Source: Trebonia sp036276115 (GTDB taxonomy: Bacteria; Actinomycetota; Actinomycetes; Streptosporangiales; Streptosporangiaceae). From it: 64,000 nucleotides of DNA. A program made the position numbers and the translations under genes. Each line of letters opens with the position of its first letter. Positions within the stretch are counted from its first letter, which is position 1. The notes under the pieces were generated by a model, which made no database searches, was not told where the DNA came from, and was given only the letters and a program-made list of their open reading frames with translations. The stretch covers positions 6,235 to 70,234 of the forward strand of contig DATBEM010000029.1 in the NCBI GenBank assembly GCA_036276115.1, written 5' to 3'. Below are positions 8,080 through 15,863 of the stretch, in pieces.

Positions 8080-9009
8080 TCACGCGGCCATGCCCGCGTG
8101 ACTGCCCCCCAGGGCGGTAACCAGCTCGGCGATCGTGTCCAGCGGGCTGGTGGCCGCGATGGCCTGCCCCCGGTGGCCGGCCTGCTGGCGGTAGCGCGGG
8201 TCGGCCAGCAGGGCGCGCACCCCGGCCGCGACCGCCCCGGCCGCGGGCGTGCCCGTGCGCAGGTCGATGCCGCACCCGGTGTAGGCCACCCGCGCCGCGA
8301 CCTCGCCCTTGTCGGCGGCGTTGCCCGCGACGACCAGCGGCACCCCGTGGGCGAGGGCGTGCTGGACACCGCTGTAGCCGCCGTTCGTCACCATGACGTC
8401 GACCAGGGGCAGCAGCTCGTCGTAGGGAAGGAACTCGGCGACCCGCACGTTGGCGGGTACCGGCCCGGGCACCGCGCTGGCCGGGCGGCCGCCGGTGCTG
8501 ACCACGACCAGCACGTCGTCATGGGCCAGCCCGCGGATGGCCGGGCCAGCCAGCCGCCCGAGGTCGGCGTTGTCCCAGGTGCCCTGGGTCACGTGCACCA
8601 CCGCCCGGGCCGCGGCGAGGTCGGGCCACCAGCCGGGCAAGGCCGCGGCGGGCGGCGCGGCGGGCAAGACGGGGCCGGCGAAGACGACCGAGCCCGGCAG
8701 GTCCGCCCGCGGGTACTCCAGCGCCGGCACCGACAGCTGCACCAGGCGGTCCGCCAGCCGTGGCCAGTCGGGCAGGAACACCGGGAGCGGGCCGCTGCCG
8801 AGCTCGCCCAGGACCCGGCGGGCACGGGCCTGGACGCCGCCGGGCGGCAGCGGCAGGAACCGCAGGCCAGCCGCCGCCACCTGGCCGGCGAACCGCGGGC
8901 CGGCCAGCATGTCCGCCTGGTGCCCGCGCCGCGCCAGGCGCTGGCCGATGCGGATCATCGGCATCACGTGCCCCGGGATCGAGCTAACCGCTAGCAGGTA
9001 GCGACTCAC
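8080..9009 (-). CDS. GT1-like (MGT/UGT) glycosyltransferase, unusually short
   Basis: 309 residues from GTG 9009, against about 390-430 for macrolide-type GT1 enzymes. The N-terminus (AVSSIPGHVMPMIRIGQRL) is the GT-B acceptor-domain start with its catalytic-type His, and the C-terminal half carries the donor-site region (FLPYDELLPLVDVMVTNGG, then HGVPLVVAGNAADKGEVAARV). The missing length is in the N-terminal domain between about residues 65 and 100, where around 80-100 residues normally shape the acceptor pocket. There is no frameshift, so this looks like a compact but intact gene. Substrate unknown; it probably glycosylates a small molecule using a nucleotide sugar. Confidence 0.8.
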   Translation of the reverse strand: MSRYLLAVSSIPGHVMPMIRIGQRLARRGHQADMLAGPRFAGQVAAAGLRFLPLPPGGVQARARRVLGELGSGPLPVFLPDWPRLADRLVQLSVPALEYPRADLPGSVVFAGPVLPAAPPAAALPGWWPDLAAARAVVHVTQGTWDNADLGRLAGPAIRGLAHDDVLVVVSTGGRPASAVPGPVPANVRVAEFLPYDELLPLVDVMVTNGGYSGVQHALAHGVPLVVAGNAADKGEVAARVAYTGCGIDLRTGTPAAGAVAAGVRALLADPRYRQQAGHRGQAIAATSPLDTIAELVTALGGSHAGMAA

Positions 9010-9045
9010 GCTGGCCTTCCCTCGGCTCCGCGCCGCCTTCGGCGG

Positions 9046-10761
9046 CTACTGGGCGGGGATCGTCACCTGGACGGTCATGTTGCCCGGCTGGACCGTGATC
9101 GTCTCGGTCTGAGGGCTGCCGGAACCGCCGCCGTGCCCCCGGGCGCCCAGGTAGAACAGGTACATCTGGGTGCTGGTGGCGTCCGCCCCGAGCGTGCCGG
9201 AGTCGCCCGGCCGGCCGCCCATCGAGAACATCATCAGGTCCGAGGGCAGCGCGATCGACCAGTTGACGGCCGCGCCGGTCGGGTTGACGAGCGTGAACCA
9301 CTCGCCGTAGAAGCCGAAGTCGTTGCGGGTCAGCGCGAGGCTGCCGGGCGCCACCTTCACCTGCGGCCGCGCGGCCGGGACCGGCGGCTGGGCGGGCGCG
9401 GCCGGGCCGCGGGCGGGCGCGGTGGCCGTCGGTTGCGCCGCCCCGGTGGACGCGGCCGGCGGCGTCGCGCCCAGGGTGCCCGCCGGCCCGGTGGCGGCAC
9501 CAGCCGGGCCGGGCGAGCCGGCGGCAGCTCCCGTCCCGGTGGTCGCGTCGGTCGGCGACCCGGCCGAGGCCGGGCTCAGGCTCGCCGCCAGCGGCAGGTC
9601 CGAGCGGCCGCCCGCGGCGGTGACCGTCTCCGGGCGCACCAGGCCGGCCCAGGCGGGCATCGCCCCGGTCGAGTGGGAGTTGGTCAGCGCCACGCCGACG
9701 AGCGCCGCCGCCACCAGCAGCCCCGTCCCGCCCGCGCCCGCCAGCACCAGCGGCAGCGGGGGCCGGCGGTGGCGCCTGGCCCCGGGGCGGCCCACGGGCA
9801 GCGGGACCGGGAAGCCGTCCGCGTCGCGGAACGGCCCCGCCCGGCGCACCACCATGGCCCGGTGCTCGAAGGACTGCGGCTCCGGCTCGAACGCGGCCGC
9901 CAGCACCTGGTCCCGCAGCCGGGTAGTGGTCCCGGCCGCCAGCGCCGGCGCCCCGGCCGCGGCCGCCATCCCCCGCAGCGATCCGGGGGCCAGCCGCAGC
10001 AGCACCGCCGGGCGCATCCCCGCCCGCCGCCGCTCGCCGCAGGCGTCGCACCGGTCGACGTGCTGGCGCAGCCGGTCCGCGAGGCCCAGGGTCAGCCGGC
10101 CGTCCCCGGACGCGAGCACGGCGGCCAGGTCAGCGCAATCGCGCCCCCCGGACCGGGCGACCGCCAGCACTCCGGCGGCTGCCTCCAGCTGGTCGCGGCC
10201 CCGGAACAAGATCTTGGCGGCCGTGTCGGGCGAGACGCCGAGGATCGCCGCGCACTCCGCGACCTCCAGGCCGTGCCAGATCATGAGCATGAAGTCGCGC
10301 TCGGCCGGGCCGAGGCCGCCCAGGGCGCTCCCCAGCAGCTCTCGCGCCTGGCCGTCCTCGCCGCCGGCCAGCACGTCCGGGGCGGTCTCGTCCGTTCCCG
10401 CGGGACCCTCAGCGGGCGGCGCGCCCTCCGTGGTGAGCTCCTGGCCGCCGGGCCGGAAGTCCGGCGCCGCGCTCGCCGTGCCGGCGCTGATCGCGCGCAG
10501 GCACTCGTTGCGGGCGACGGCGTGCAGCCAGGCCCGCAGCTGGTTCTCCTCCGGCAGGTCCGCGAGCCGCAGGGCAGTGACGACGAACGTGTCCCGCAGC
10601 GCTTCGGCGGCCGCGGCCGGCTCGCGCACGAGCGACCGGCAATAGGCGTAAAGGCGGTCCGCGAACCGGTCATAAGCCCCGCCGACCCAGGCCGCGTCGT
10701 ACTCGGCGTCGGGGATCGTGGCGGCGCCGGCAGCGGGGACGGATACATCACTGTCGTGCAC
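9046..10761 (-). CDS. ECF sigma / zinc-finger / TM / external-domain fusion, copy 1
   Basis: 571 residues from GTG 10761, chosen because VHDSDVSV aligns with the MRDSEVV starts of the two paralogues; TTG 10800 is an alternative. In order: sigma region 2 (YDRFADRLYAYCRSLVRE, then LRAWLHAVARNECLRA), region 4 (LGPAERDFMLMIWHGLE, then ECAAILGVSPDTAAKILF), a zinc-finger H-x3-C-x2-C in RQHVDRCDACGERR, one membrane helix (LVLAGAGGTGLLVAAALVGVAL), a long Ala/Pro/Thr/Gly linker and a C-terminal beta-rich domain (VNPTGAAVNWSIALPS). It combines sigma factor, anti-sigma-like finger and extracytoplasmic sensor in one chain. This is the most divergent of the three copies: its external domain has an extra Gly-rich, Tyr-containing loop. 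Confidence 0.88.
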   Translation of the reverse strand: MHDSDVSVPAAGAATIPDAEYDAAWVGGAYDRFADRLYAYCRSLVREPAAAAEALRDTFVVTALRLADLPEENQLRAWLHAVARNECLRAISAGTASAAPDFRPGGQELTTEGAPPAEGPAGTDETAPDVLAGGEDGQARELLGSALGGLGPAERDFMLMIWHGLEVAECAAILGVSPDTAAKILFRGRDQLEAAAGVLAVARSGGRDCADLAAVLASGDGRLTLGLADRLRQHVDRCDACGERRRAGMRPAVLLRLAPGSLRGMAAAAGAPALAAGTTTRLRDQVLAAAFEPEPQSFEHRAMVVRRAGPFRDADGFPVPLPVGRPGARRHRRPPLPLVLAGAGGTGLLVAAALVGVALTNSHSTGAMPAWAGLVRPETVTAAGGRSDLPLAASLSPASAGSPTDATTGTGAAAGSPGPAGAATGPAGTLGATPPAASTGAAQPTATAPARGPAAPAQPPVPAARPQVKVAPGSLALTRNDFGFYGEWFTLVNPTGAAVNWSIALPSDLMMFSMGGRPGDSGTLGADATSTQMYLFYLGARGHGGGSGSPQTETITVQPGNMTVQVTIPAQ

Positions 10762-11179
10762 CCGAACACCGTACTGGCAACGGGGGACAGAACGGAGCAA
10801 TATCTACCGACCTGTGTCCGATGGCCGCGATAGCGATGTTTGCGCAGGCCTGGCCGCCCAGTCGCCGCCCGTTCGGTATAGGAATGAGCGAGCCAATCCT
10901 GCCTTAATATCCGTTTCTGAAAGGCTTGCACGGGCCACCTCGACCCGGGCCCGGGCCGGGGCCAGCGGCAACCGCCAGCGTCGGCCATCGCGGCGGGCCG
11001 GGCCCCCGCAAAGATCCCGGAAGATTTTCCACGCCAGAGCGGGCGACGCAAGGGGCGCGAGGGCCGCTAGGGCCGGGCGAGGCGCCCGAGAGAACGGGCG
11101 GCACTGGCCCCGGTCGTCCCGGCACCCGCGTGCACCCGCGCCCGGCCGTCGACCGCCCCGTGATCGCCCCGGCAGGCTC
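10762..11179. other. Intergenic region between ECF-fusion copies 1 and 2
   Basis: About 420 bp without a supportable gene. It must contain the promoter of copy 1 and the 3' end of copy 2. AT-richer patches at 10795-10810 and 10870-10920 (around AGCAATATC and CTTAATATCC) are the likeliest promoter positions, but no clear -35/-10 pair was identified. Confidence 0.4.
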
Positions 11180-12889
11180 CTACAGGCCGATGAGGACGGC
11201 GACCCCGGTGCCGCCCGGGTAGACCGTGAGCGAGGAGACGAGGCTCACCAGGCTGGTGCGGATGGAGATCGTCGCGCTCTGCCCGGCCTGCAAGGTGCCC
11301 GCGGTCGCCGACAGCGTGAGCTTGCCGATGAGGCTGGACGGCTCGGAGATCGACCACGAGACCGGCCCGCCGTGGGCGGTGATCGTGAGCGTGGCGCCCA
11401 GCAGCGGGGTGAGCAGGACCGTGCCCGGGGAGACGCTGGCCGTCCCCTGGGCCGGCGGCGGGGGCGGCGGGGGCGCGGCCGAGGTCGGCGGCGCGGTCGG
11501 GGGCGGCGCGGAGGGCGCCCCGCTGGTGGGGGTGCCCGTCGTCGGGCCGCCGCCCGGCCCGGTCGATGGCGGGGACGAGGGCGATCCCGGGTGGCCGGAG
11601 GTCGGCTGCCCGCCGCCCGCCGGGGCGGACGAGGACGCCTGGCCGCCGGGCCGCTTGCCCGGGGCCGGGCCGCCGGCGCCGGGCCCGCCGCCCGGCCCGG
11701 TCGTGACCGGCCCGCCGGGCGTGCTGCCGCCGGCGGGCGTGGTGCCGCCCGGCCCGCCGCGGCCGCCAGGGCCAGCGGAGCTGACCGGGGACACCGCGGG
11801 CAGCCCGGCCGGGTTGCTCGCGCCCGCGCCGCCCGGGAACGTCGCCCCGGGGCCGGCCGGCCCGCCGCCGGCCAGGTCGGACGGGGCCGGGCCGCCGGGC
11901 ACGAGGGCGATCACGATCGCGGCGACCGCCGCGGCGGCGCCGGCCGCGGCCGCGACCCGGGCGGCGGTGCTGCCGAGCGGGCCGTGCGCGGGCGGGCTGA
12001 GGGGCCGGGGAAAGCCGTTCGGGCTGAACGAGCCCGCGCGGGCGAGGACCGCCTGCCGGGCCGGGTCGGCCGGGCCCGCCGTCATGGCGGCCAGCGCCTG
12101 GCCGCGCAGGCCCGCGGTGACCGCCCCGGCCGCCGCGGCGTGGCGCACGGCGGCGGCCGCGCCGAGCAGGGCCGGGCCGGCCGTGAGGCCCAGCAGCATC
12201 GCCGGGGTCAGCTCGTGCTGGCGCCGCGCGGTGCAGGTGACGCAGTGCTCGATGTGCCGGTTGAGGCGCTTGCGGAGCAGCACGGTCAGGTGGCCGTCCC
12301 ACCCTGCCAGCAGGGAGTCCAGCGCGGGGCACTCGCCGCGGCCGGCCCGGCCGACGAGCAGCACCCCGATGGCGGCCATCAGCTGCGCCCGGGCGCGCGA
12401 CAGCAGGGCGTGGGCGGCCTTGCGGGTGACGCCCATGGCCGCGGCGACCTCGGCCACGTCCAGCCCCTGCGACAGCTGCAGGGCGATGATGTCGCGGTCG
12501 CCGTCGTTCATGCCCCGCAGGGCGGCCCGCAGCAGCGCCCGCAGCTCGGCCCGCTCGGCGTCGCCGCCCACGTCGGCGGTCTCGTCGGTCATGTTGGCGG
12601 CCTCGTCGAACGCCGAGGTGCTGCGCCGGTCCCGCAGCCGCCGCAGGCACTCGTTGCGGGCGACCGAGAACAGCCAGGGCCGCAGCCGCTCGGGGTCGCG
12701 CAGGCCCGACAGCCGGGCGGACGCGATCACGAACGTATCCTGCACGGCGTCGGCCGCGTCGGCCGGCTCGCGCAGCAGCGTGCAGCAATAGGTGTAGAGC
12801 AGGGCCGCGTACCTGTCGTAAGCCTCCGCGAGCCCGCCCGGCTCGCCCGCGAGGATGGACGCGACCACCTCGCTGTCCCGCATGCGCAT
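11180..12889 (-). CDS. ECF sigma / zinc-finger / TM / external-domain fusion, copy 2
   Basis: 569 residues from ATG 12889 (MRMRDSEVVASILAGE); ATG 12883 is equally possible. Sigma region 2 (YDRYAALLYTYCCTLLRE, then LRPWLFSVARNECLRRL) and region 4 (MNDGDRDIIALQLSQGLD, then EVAAAMGVTRKAAHALL) are well preserved. NRHIEHCVTCTARR is the H-x3-C-x2-C anti-sigma-type finger. A membrane helix (AAAAGAAAAVAAIVIALV) is followed by about 180 residues of Pro/Gly/Ser/Thr linker and an 85-residue beta domain with GGPVSWSISEPS and SATAGTLQAGQSATISI. That pattern resembles BACON or related Ig-fold modules seen in surface proteins. A head-to-tail paralogue of its neighbours; probably a membrane-tethered sigma factor released or opened by an external signal (inference). 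Confidence 0.9.
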   Translation of the reverse strand: MRMRDSEVVASILAGEPGGLAEAYDRYAALLYTYCCTLLREPADAADAVQDTFVIASARLSGLRDPERLRPWLFSVARNECLRRLRDRRSTSAFDEAANMTDETADVGGDAERAELRALLRAALRGMNDGDRDIIALQLSQGLDVAEVAAAMGVTRKAAHALLSRARAQLMAAIGVLLVGRAGRGECPALDSLLAGWDGHLTVLLRKRLNRHIEHCVTCTARRQHELTPAMLLGLTAGPALLGAAAAVRHAAAAGAVTAGLRGQALAAMTAGPADPARQAVLARAGSFSPNGFPRPLSPPAHGPLGSTAARVAAAAGAAAAVAAIVIALVPGGPAPSDLAGGGPAGPGATFPGGAGASNPAGLPAVSPVSSAGPGGRGGPGGTTPAGGSTPGGPVTTGPGGGPGAGGPAPGKRPGGQASSSAPAGGGQPTSGHPGSPSSPPSTGPGGGPTTGTPTSGAPSAPPPTAPPTSAAPPPPPPPAQGTASVSPGTVLLTPLLGATLTITAHGGPVSWSISEPSSLIGKLTLSATAGTLQAGQSATISIRTSLVSLVSSLTVYPGGTGVAVLIGL

Positions 12890-12970
12890 AGCTGTAGCTG
12901 TACCACCGCGCGCCGGAATCGTCATATATACGGACGGCGATGTAGCGATTACTATGTGCCACAATACTAG

Positions 12971-12990
12971 CAAAAGGGGCGAGTCGCCCC
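12971..12990 (-). terminator. Intrinsic terminator after ECF-fusion copy 3
   Basis: On the minus strand GGGGCG-ACT-CGCCCC is followed at once by TTTTGC, the classic GC hairpin plus U-run. It lies 68 bp past the stop of copy 3, so copies 3 and 2 are probably separate transcripts. Confidence 0.75.
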
Positions 12991-13057
12991 GGCCGACTCG
13001 TCCCGCTTCGCCGCCCCGGGGATGATCTGCGTCACCCTGGGCCGCGGCCGCCCCGGC

Positions 13058-14674
13058 TTACCAGCCGATGACGATGGTGAACGTGACCCCGCCGGGGCTG
13101 ACGGTGAGCTTGTCCCCGACCGCGAGCAGGTCGGCGGTGATGGTCACCCGCACCCCGGTGCCAGCCGCGAGCGTGCCCGCCGACGGCGAGACCGACAGGC
13201 TGCCGTGCGCGTGGCCGGCCGGGGTGATGCTCCACGAGACCGGCCCGCCGACCGCCTCCAGGAGGACCGAGGACCCGCCCGGGCCGCTCGGCAGCCCGCC
13301 GCCGCCCGGCGTCACCGCGAGGGTGCCCGCGGCCGGCGGCAGGGGAGTGGCCGACGGCCGGGTCGTCGGCGGCGCGGGCGGCGGGGTCGTGCGCTGGCCC
13401 GGCGGCGCGGTGGTCGCCGGCCGCCCCGGCGGGGTGGCCGGCGGCGCGCTCCGCCCGGGAGTCGTCGGCTGCGGGCCGGCCCCCGCGACCGTCGCGCGGG
13501 CAGTGGGGCCGCCGGCGCTCGCCGGCGAGGGCGTCGCGCCCGCGGCGGGGCGGGCGGCCGTCGGCGACGCCCCCGGGCCCCGGGGGCGGCCGGGCGGGGC
13601 GGCGGGGGCAGCGGGGGAGGCTAGCGAGGCCGGGGCGGGCGGGGGCGGCGCCGATGTCCGCGGCAGCGTGCTGGAGAGGGTCACGTGCTCGGAGTGGCCG
13701 CTCAGCGCGAACGCCGCCGAGGCGATGGCCACCGCGATGACCACGGCCGCGGCGATGGTCGCCTGGCCCTGGGGGGAGGTATGCCACGGCGGGTGGTGGC
13801 CCGCTCCCCTGACCCCGTGCACCGGCTTGGGGAAGCCGCCCCGGCCGAACGCGCCCGCCGCCTTCGCCGCCGCCGCCCGGTGCGCGACCGCGGCCGCCTC
13901 GTGGCTGAGGCCGAGCCGCAGCACCTCGGCCCGGAGGCCGGCCGGGGCCGCGAGCACGGCCAGGGCGACGCCCCCGGCCGGCAGCAGCGCGGCCGGGTTG
14001 ACCAGGGAGGCCCGGCGGGTGGTGCAGGTTCCGCAGCGCTCGATGTGCCGGTGGACCCGCTTGCGCGTCGTCGCCGTGAGGGTGCCGTCCCAGCCGCCGA
14101 GCAGGCTGCCCAGCTCGTGGCAGTCCTCGCGGCCCGCCCGCCCGACCAGCAGCACCGCCAGGCCCGCCAGCAGCTGCTCGCGCGCCCGCGACAGCAGCGC
14201 GTGAACGTGGTTGCGGGAGACCCCGAGGACCAGGGCGACCTCGCCCGGGTCGAGGTCCTGGCGCAGGGTCAGCTCGATGACCTCGCGCTCGCCCGGGTTC
14301 AGGCCGGACAGGGCCGCCTGCACGAGGGCGACGCGCTCGGCCTGCTCGGCGCCCGCCCCGATGTCGCCACCGGGGTCGCTCACCTCCGGCACCTCACCGG
14401 TCGCGGGGGAGCGCCTGGCGTTCCGCAGCGTCCGCAGGCACTGGTTGCGCGCGATGGAGTAAAGCCAGGGCCGCAGCCGCCCGGGGTCCCGCAGCGTCCC
14501 GATGCGGGCGGCGGCCAGGACGAAGGCGTCCTGCACCGCGTCGGCGGCGTCGGCCGGGTCGCCCGTGATCGTTCGGCAGTAGGTGTGAAGCGGGTCCGCG
14601 TACCGGTCGTAGGCGGCGGCCAGCCCGTCCGGCTCGCCCGCCGCGATGGCCGCGACGACCTCACTGTCGCGCAT
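13058..14674 (-). CDS. ECF sigma / zinc-finger / TM / external-domain fusion, copy 3
   Basis: 538 residues from ATG 14674, with GTGAGG just upstream; this is the clearest start of the trio. Sigma region 2 (YDRYADPLHTYCRTITGD, then LRPWLYSIARNQCLRTL), region 4 (LNPGEREVIELTLRQDLD, then VALVLGVSRNHVHALL), finger HRHIERCGTCTTRR (H-x3-C-x2-C), membrane helix (TIAAAVVIAVAIASAAFALS), a Pro/Ala/Thr linker of about 130 residues, then a beta domain with GGPVSWSITPAG and SPSAGTLAAGTGVRVTI. The external domain is clearly homologous to that of copy 2. Because finger and sigma factor share one chain, control may be intramolecular. A dyad at 14705-14737 lies just upstream. Confidence 0.9.
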   Translation of the reverse strand: MRDSEVVAAIAAGEPDGLAAAYDRYADPLHTYCRTITGDPADAADAVQDAFVLAAARIGTLRDPGRLRPWLYSIARNQCLRTLRNARRSPATGEVPEVSDPGGDIGAGAEQAERVALVQAALSGLNPGEREVIELTLRQDLDPGEVALVLGVSRNHVHALLSRAREQLLAGLAVLLVGRAGREDCHELGSLLGGWDGTLTATTRKRVHRHIERCGTCTTRRASLVNPAALLPAGGVALAVLAAPAGLRAEVLRLGLSHEAAAVAHRAAAAKAAGAFGRGGFPKPVHGVRGAGHHPPWHTSPQGQATIAAAVVIAVAIASAAFALSGHSEHVTLSSTLPRTSAPPPPAPASLASPAAPAAPPGRPRGPGASPTAARPAAGATPSPASAGGPTARATVAGAGPQPTTPGRSAPPATPPGRPATTAPPGQRTTPPPAPPTTRPSATPLPPAAGTLAVTPGGGGLPSGPGGSSVLLEAVGGPVSWSITPAGHAHGSLSVSPSAGTLAAGTGVRVTITADLLAVGDKLTVSPGGVTFTIVIGW

Positions 14675-14704
14675 GTCCTCACGGTAGTGGCGGCCTGGTT
14701 TGTG

Positions 14705-14737
14705 AGGTATCGAGGAACCTGCCGGTTCCGTATACCT
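14705..14737. promoter_or_regulatory. Nested dyad upstream of ECF-fusion copy 3
   Basis: AGGTAT (14705-14710), GGAACC (14714-14719), GGTTCC (14724-14729) and ATACCT (14732-14737) form two concentric inverted repeats, 30-60 bp before the ATG at 14674. GGAAC is typical of ECF -35 elements, so this may be an autoregulated promoter or an operator (inference). Confidence 0.5.
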
Positions 14738-14845
14738 ACTTTTTGGGATTGCGCCACCATGTCCGTCATTCAGGCTTGTACCGCCTGTCCCCTGTTCCCC
14801 ATACAGGTAGGAGTAGCTAGCCCTTCGGGCGGCAACAACTTTTCC

Positions 14846-14895
14846 CGAAGAATTTTCTTCGCGGCTTTTGCCTTGCCTGGCCGGTTATGGCCAGG
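14846..14895. other. Two short hairpins between lipoprotein and ECF copy 3
   Basis: A CGAAGAA/TTCTTCG palindrome (14846-14861) and a CCTGGCC-ggttat-GGCCAGG hairpin (14876-14895) lie downstream of the lipoprotein stop on the minus strand. Neither is followed by a U-run in that direction; they may still terminate or stabilise the transcript. Confidence 0.35.
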
Positions 14896-14931
14896 TGTGG
14901 ACCGGGGGCGGCCGCCGGGGCCGGCGGGCGC

Positions 14932-15699
14932 CTAGTGGCTGACGTTGACCTGCGGGATGCCGTTGACGTGGCCGGTCGACGGCCGCACGCCGGGTAGCGT
15001 CGGGACCGGGACGGAGGCGGCCGGGTAGAGCCGGACCGAGACCGCCGTCCACGGCATGTGGGCTAGCGCGGTGATGACCGGCTGCTGGTACTGGCCGCAC
15101 CCGGTCTGCGGGATGGTCGGGCTGAGCGCCGAGCCATCCTTGGCGACCAGGACGACCTGCGGCGCGAGCATCGCGATCATCGGGCACATCTGTCCCGTCT
15201 GGGCATGCCCCGGCGGGGTGCGCAGGGCCGTCAGCAGGGGGGCGAAGTCGCTGGTGGCCCGCTCCAGCGTCGCCGCCAGGAACGTGCCCTTGCCCGGCAC
15301 CGTCGTCATGCTGGTGACGCAGCGCAGCACCGACACTGGCTGGAACAGCCCGACCGGGCCCTTCTTCGCCCCGGACGGCCAGCCGGCGCAGTCCACCGCG
15401 CCCGGGACCGGGGCGGTGGAGGCCGTGCTGGTGGGGACCGGCGAGGCCGCCGGGCCGTGGTTGCCGGGGGCGGCCGAGGCGGCCGGCGGGGAGGACGGGG
15501 AGGACGAGGAGGACGAGGAGGTGCCCGCGCTGCCCGGCGCGCCCCCGCTGGTGCTCGCGCCGGCGCCGGCCGCCGGTGACGAGGAGGCGGCGGAGGATGA
15601 GGCCGCCGCGCACCCGGCGGCCAGGAATGCCATGCCCGTCAGGGCCGCCACGGGGAGCGCGGCCCGCGTGCGCCGGCTTGCCATGCTGTTCCTCGACAT
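14932..15699 (-). CDS. Predicted secreted lipoprotein
   Basis: 255 residues from ATG 15699 (AGAGGG lies 7 nt upstream; ATG 15726 and ATG 15684 are alternatives). A basic N-terminus and hydrophobic stretch end in the lipobox LAAGC, so the protein should be lipid-anchored outside the membrane. A Ser/Ala/Gly/Pro-rich tether of about 75 residues follows, then a 150-residue domain with six Cys (e.g. DCAGWPSG, LRCVTSM, QMCPMIA, TGCGQYQ), suggesting disulfides. No family recognised. It lies downstream of the three ECF-fusion genes in the same direction only in the sense of strand: it is upstream of copy 3 by position, so co-transcription into copy 3 is possible across 257 bp. Its role as a ligand partner of the membrane sigma sensors is speculation. 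Confidence 0.75.
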   Translation of the reverse strand: MSRNSMASRRTRAALPVAALTGMAFLAAGCAAASSSAASSSPAAGAGASTSGGAPGSAGTSSSSSSSPSSPPAASAAPGNHGPAASPVPTSTASTAPVPGAVDCAGWPSGAKKGPVGLFQPVSVLRCVTSMTTVPGKGTFLAATLERATSDFAPLLTALRTPPGHAQTGQMCPMIAMLAPQVVLVAKDGSALSPTIPQTGCGQYQQPVITALAHMPWTAVSVRLYPAASVPVPTLPGVRPSTGHVNGIPQVNVSH

Positions 15700-15863
15700 G
15701 CTGTCCCTCTTTCCTGTGGACGCCACTGGCCTTCTGCGGACTCCACCGACAAGACGATGCGCGAAGGCTACATCGTTGAGCCCGGGCCACGGCTGCGCGA
15801 ACCGTTATGAACCGTGTGCGGCACATCTTCTGTTTCGCCCCCCGCAGCGGGCACACTAGAGAC

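Noticed and set aside
10904..11125. Small open frame between ECF copies 1 and 2
   Set aside because: Pro/Gly-rich with no ribosome site and no protein-like pattern.
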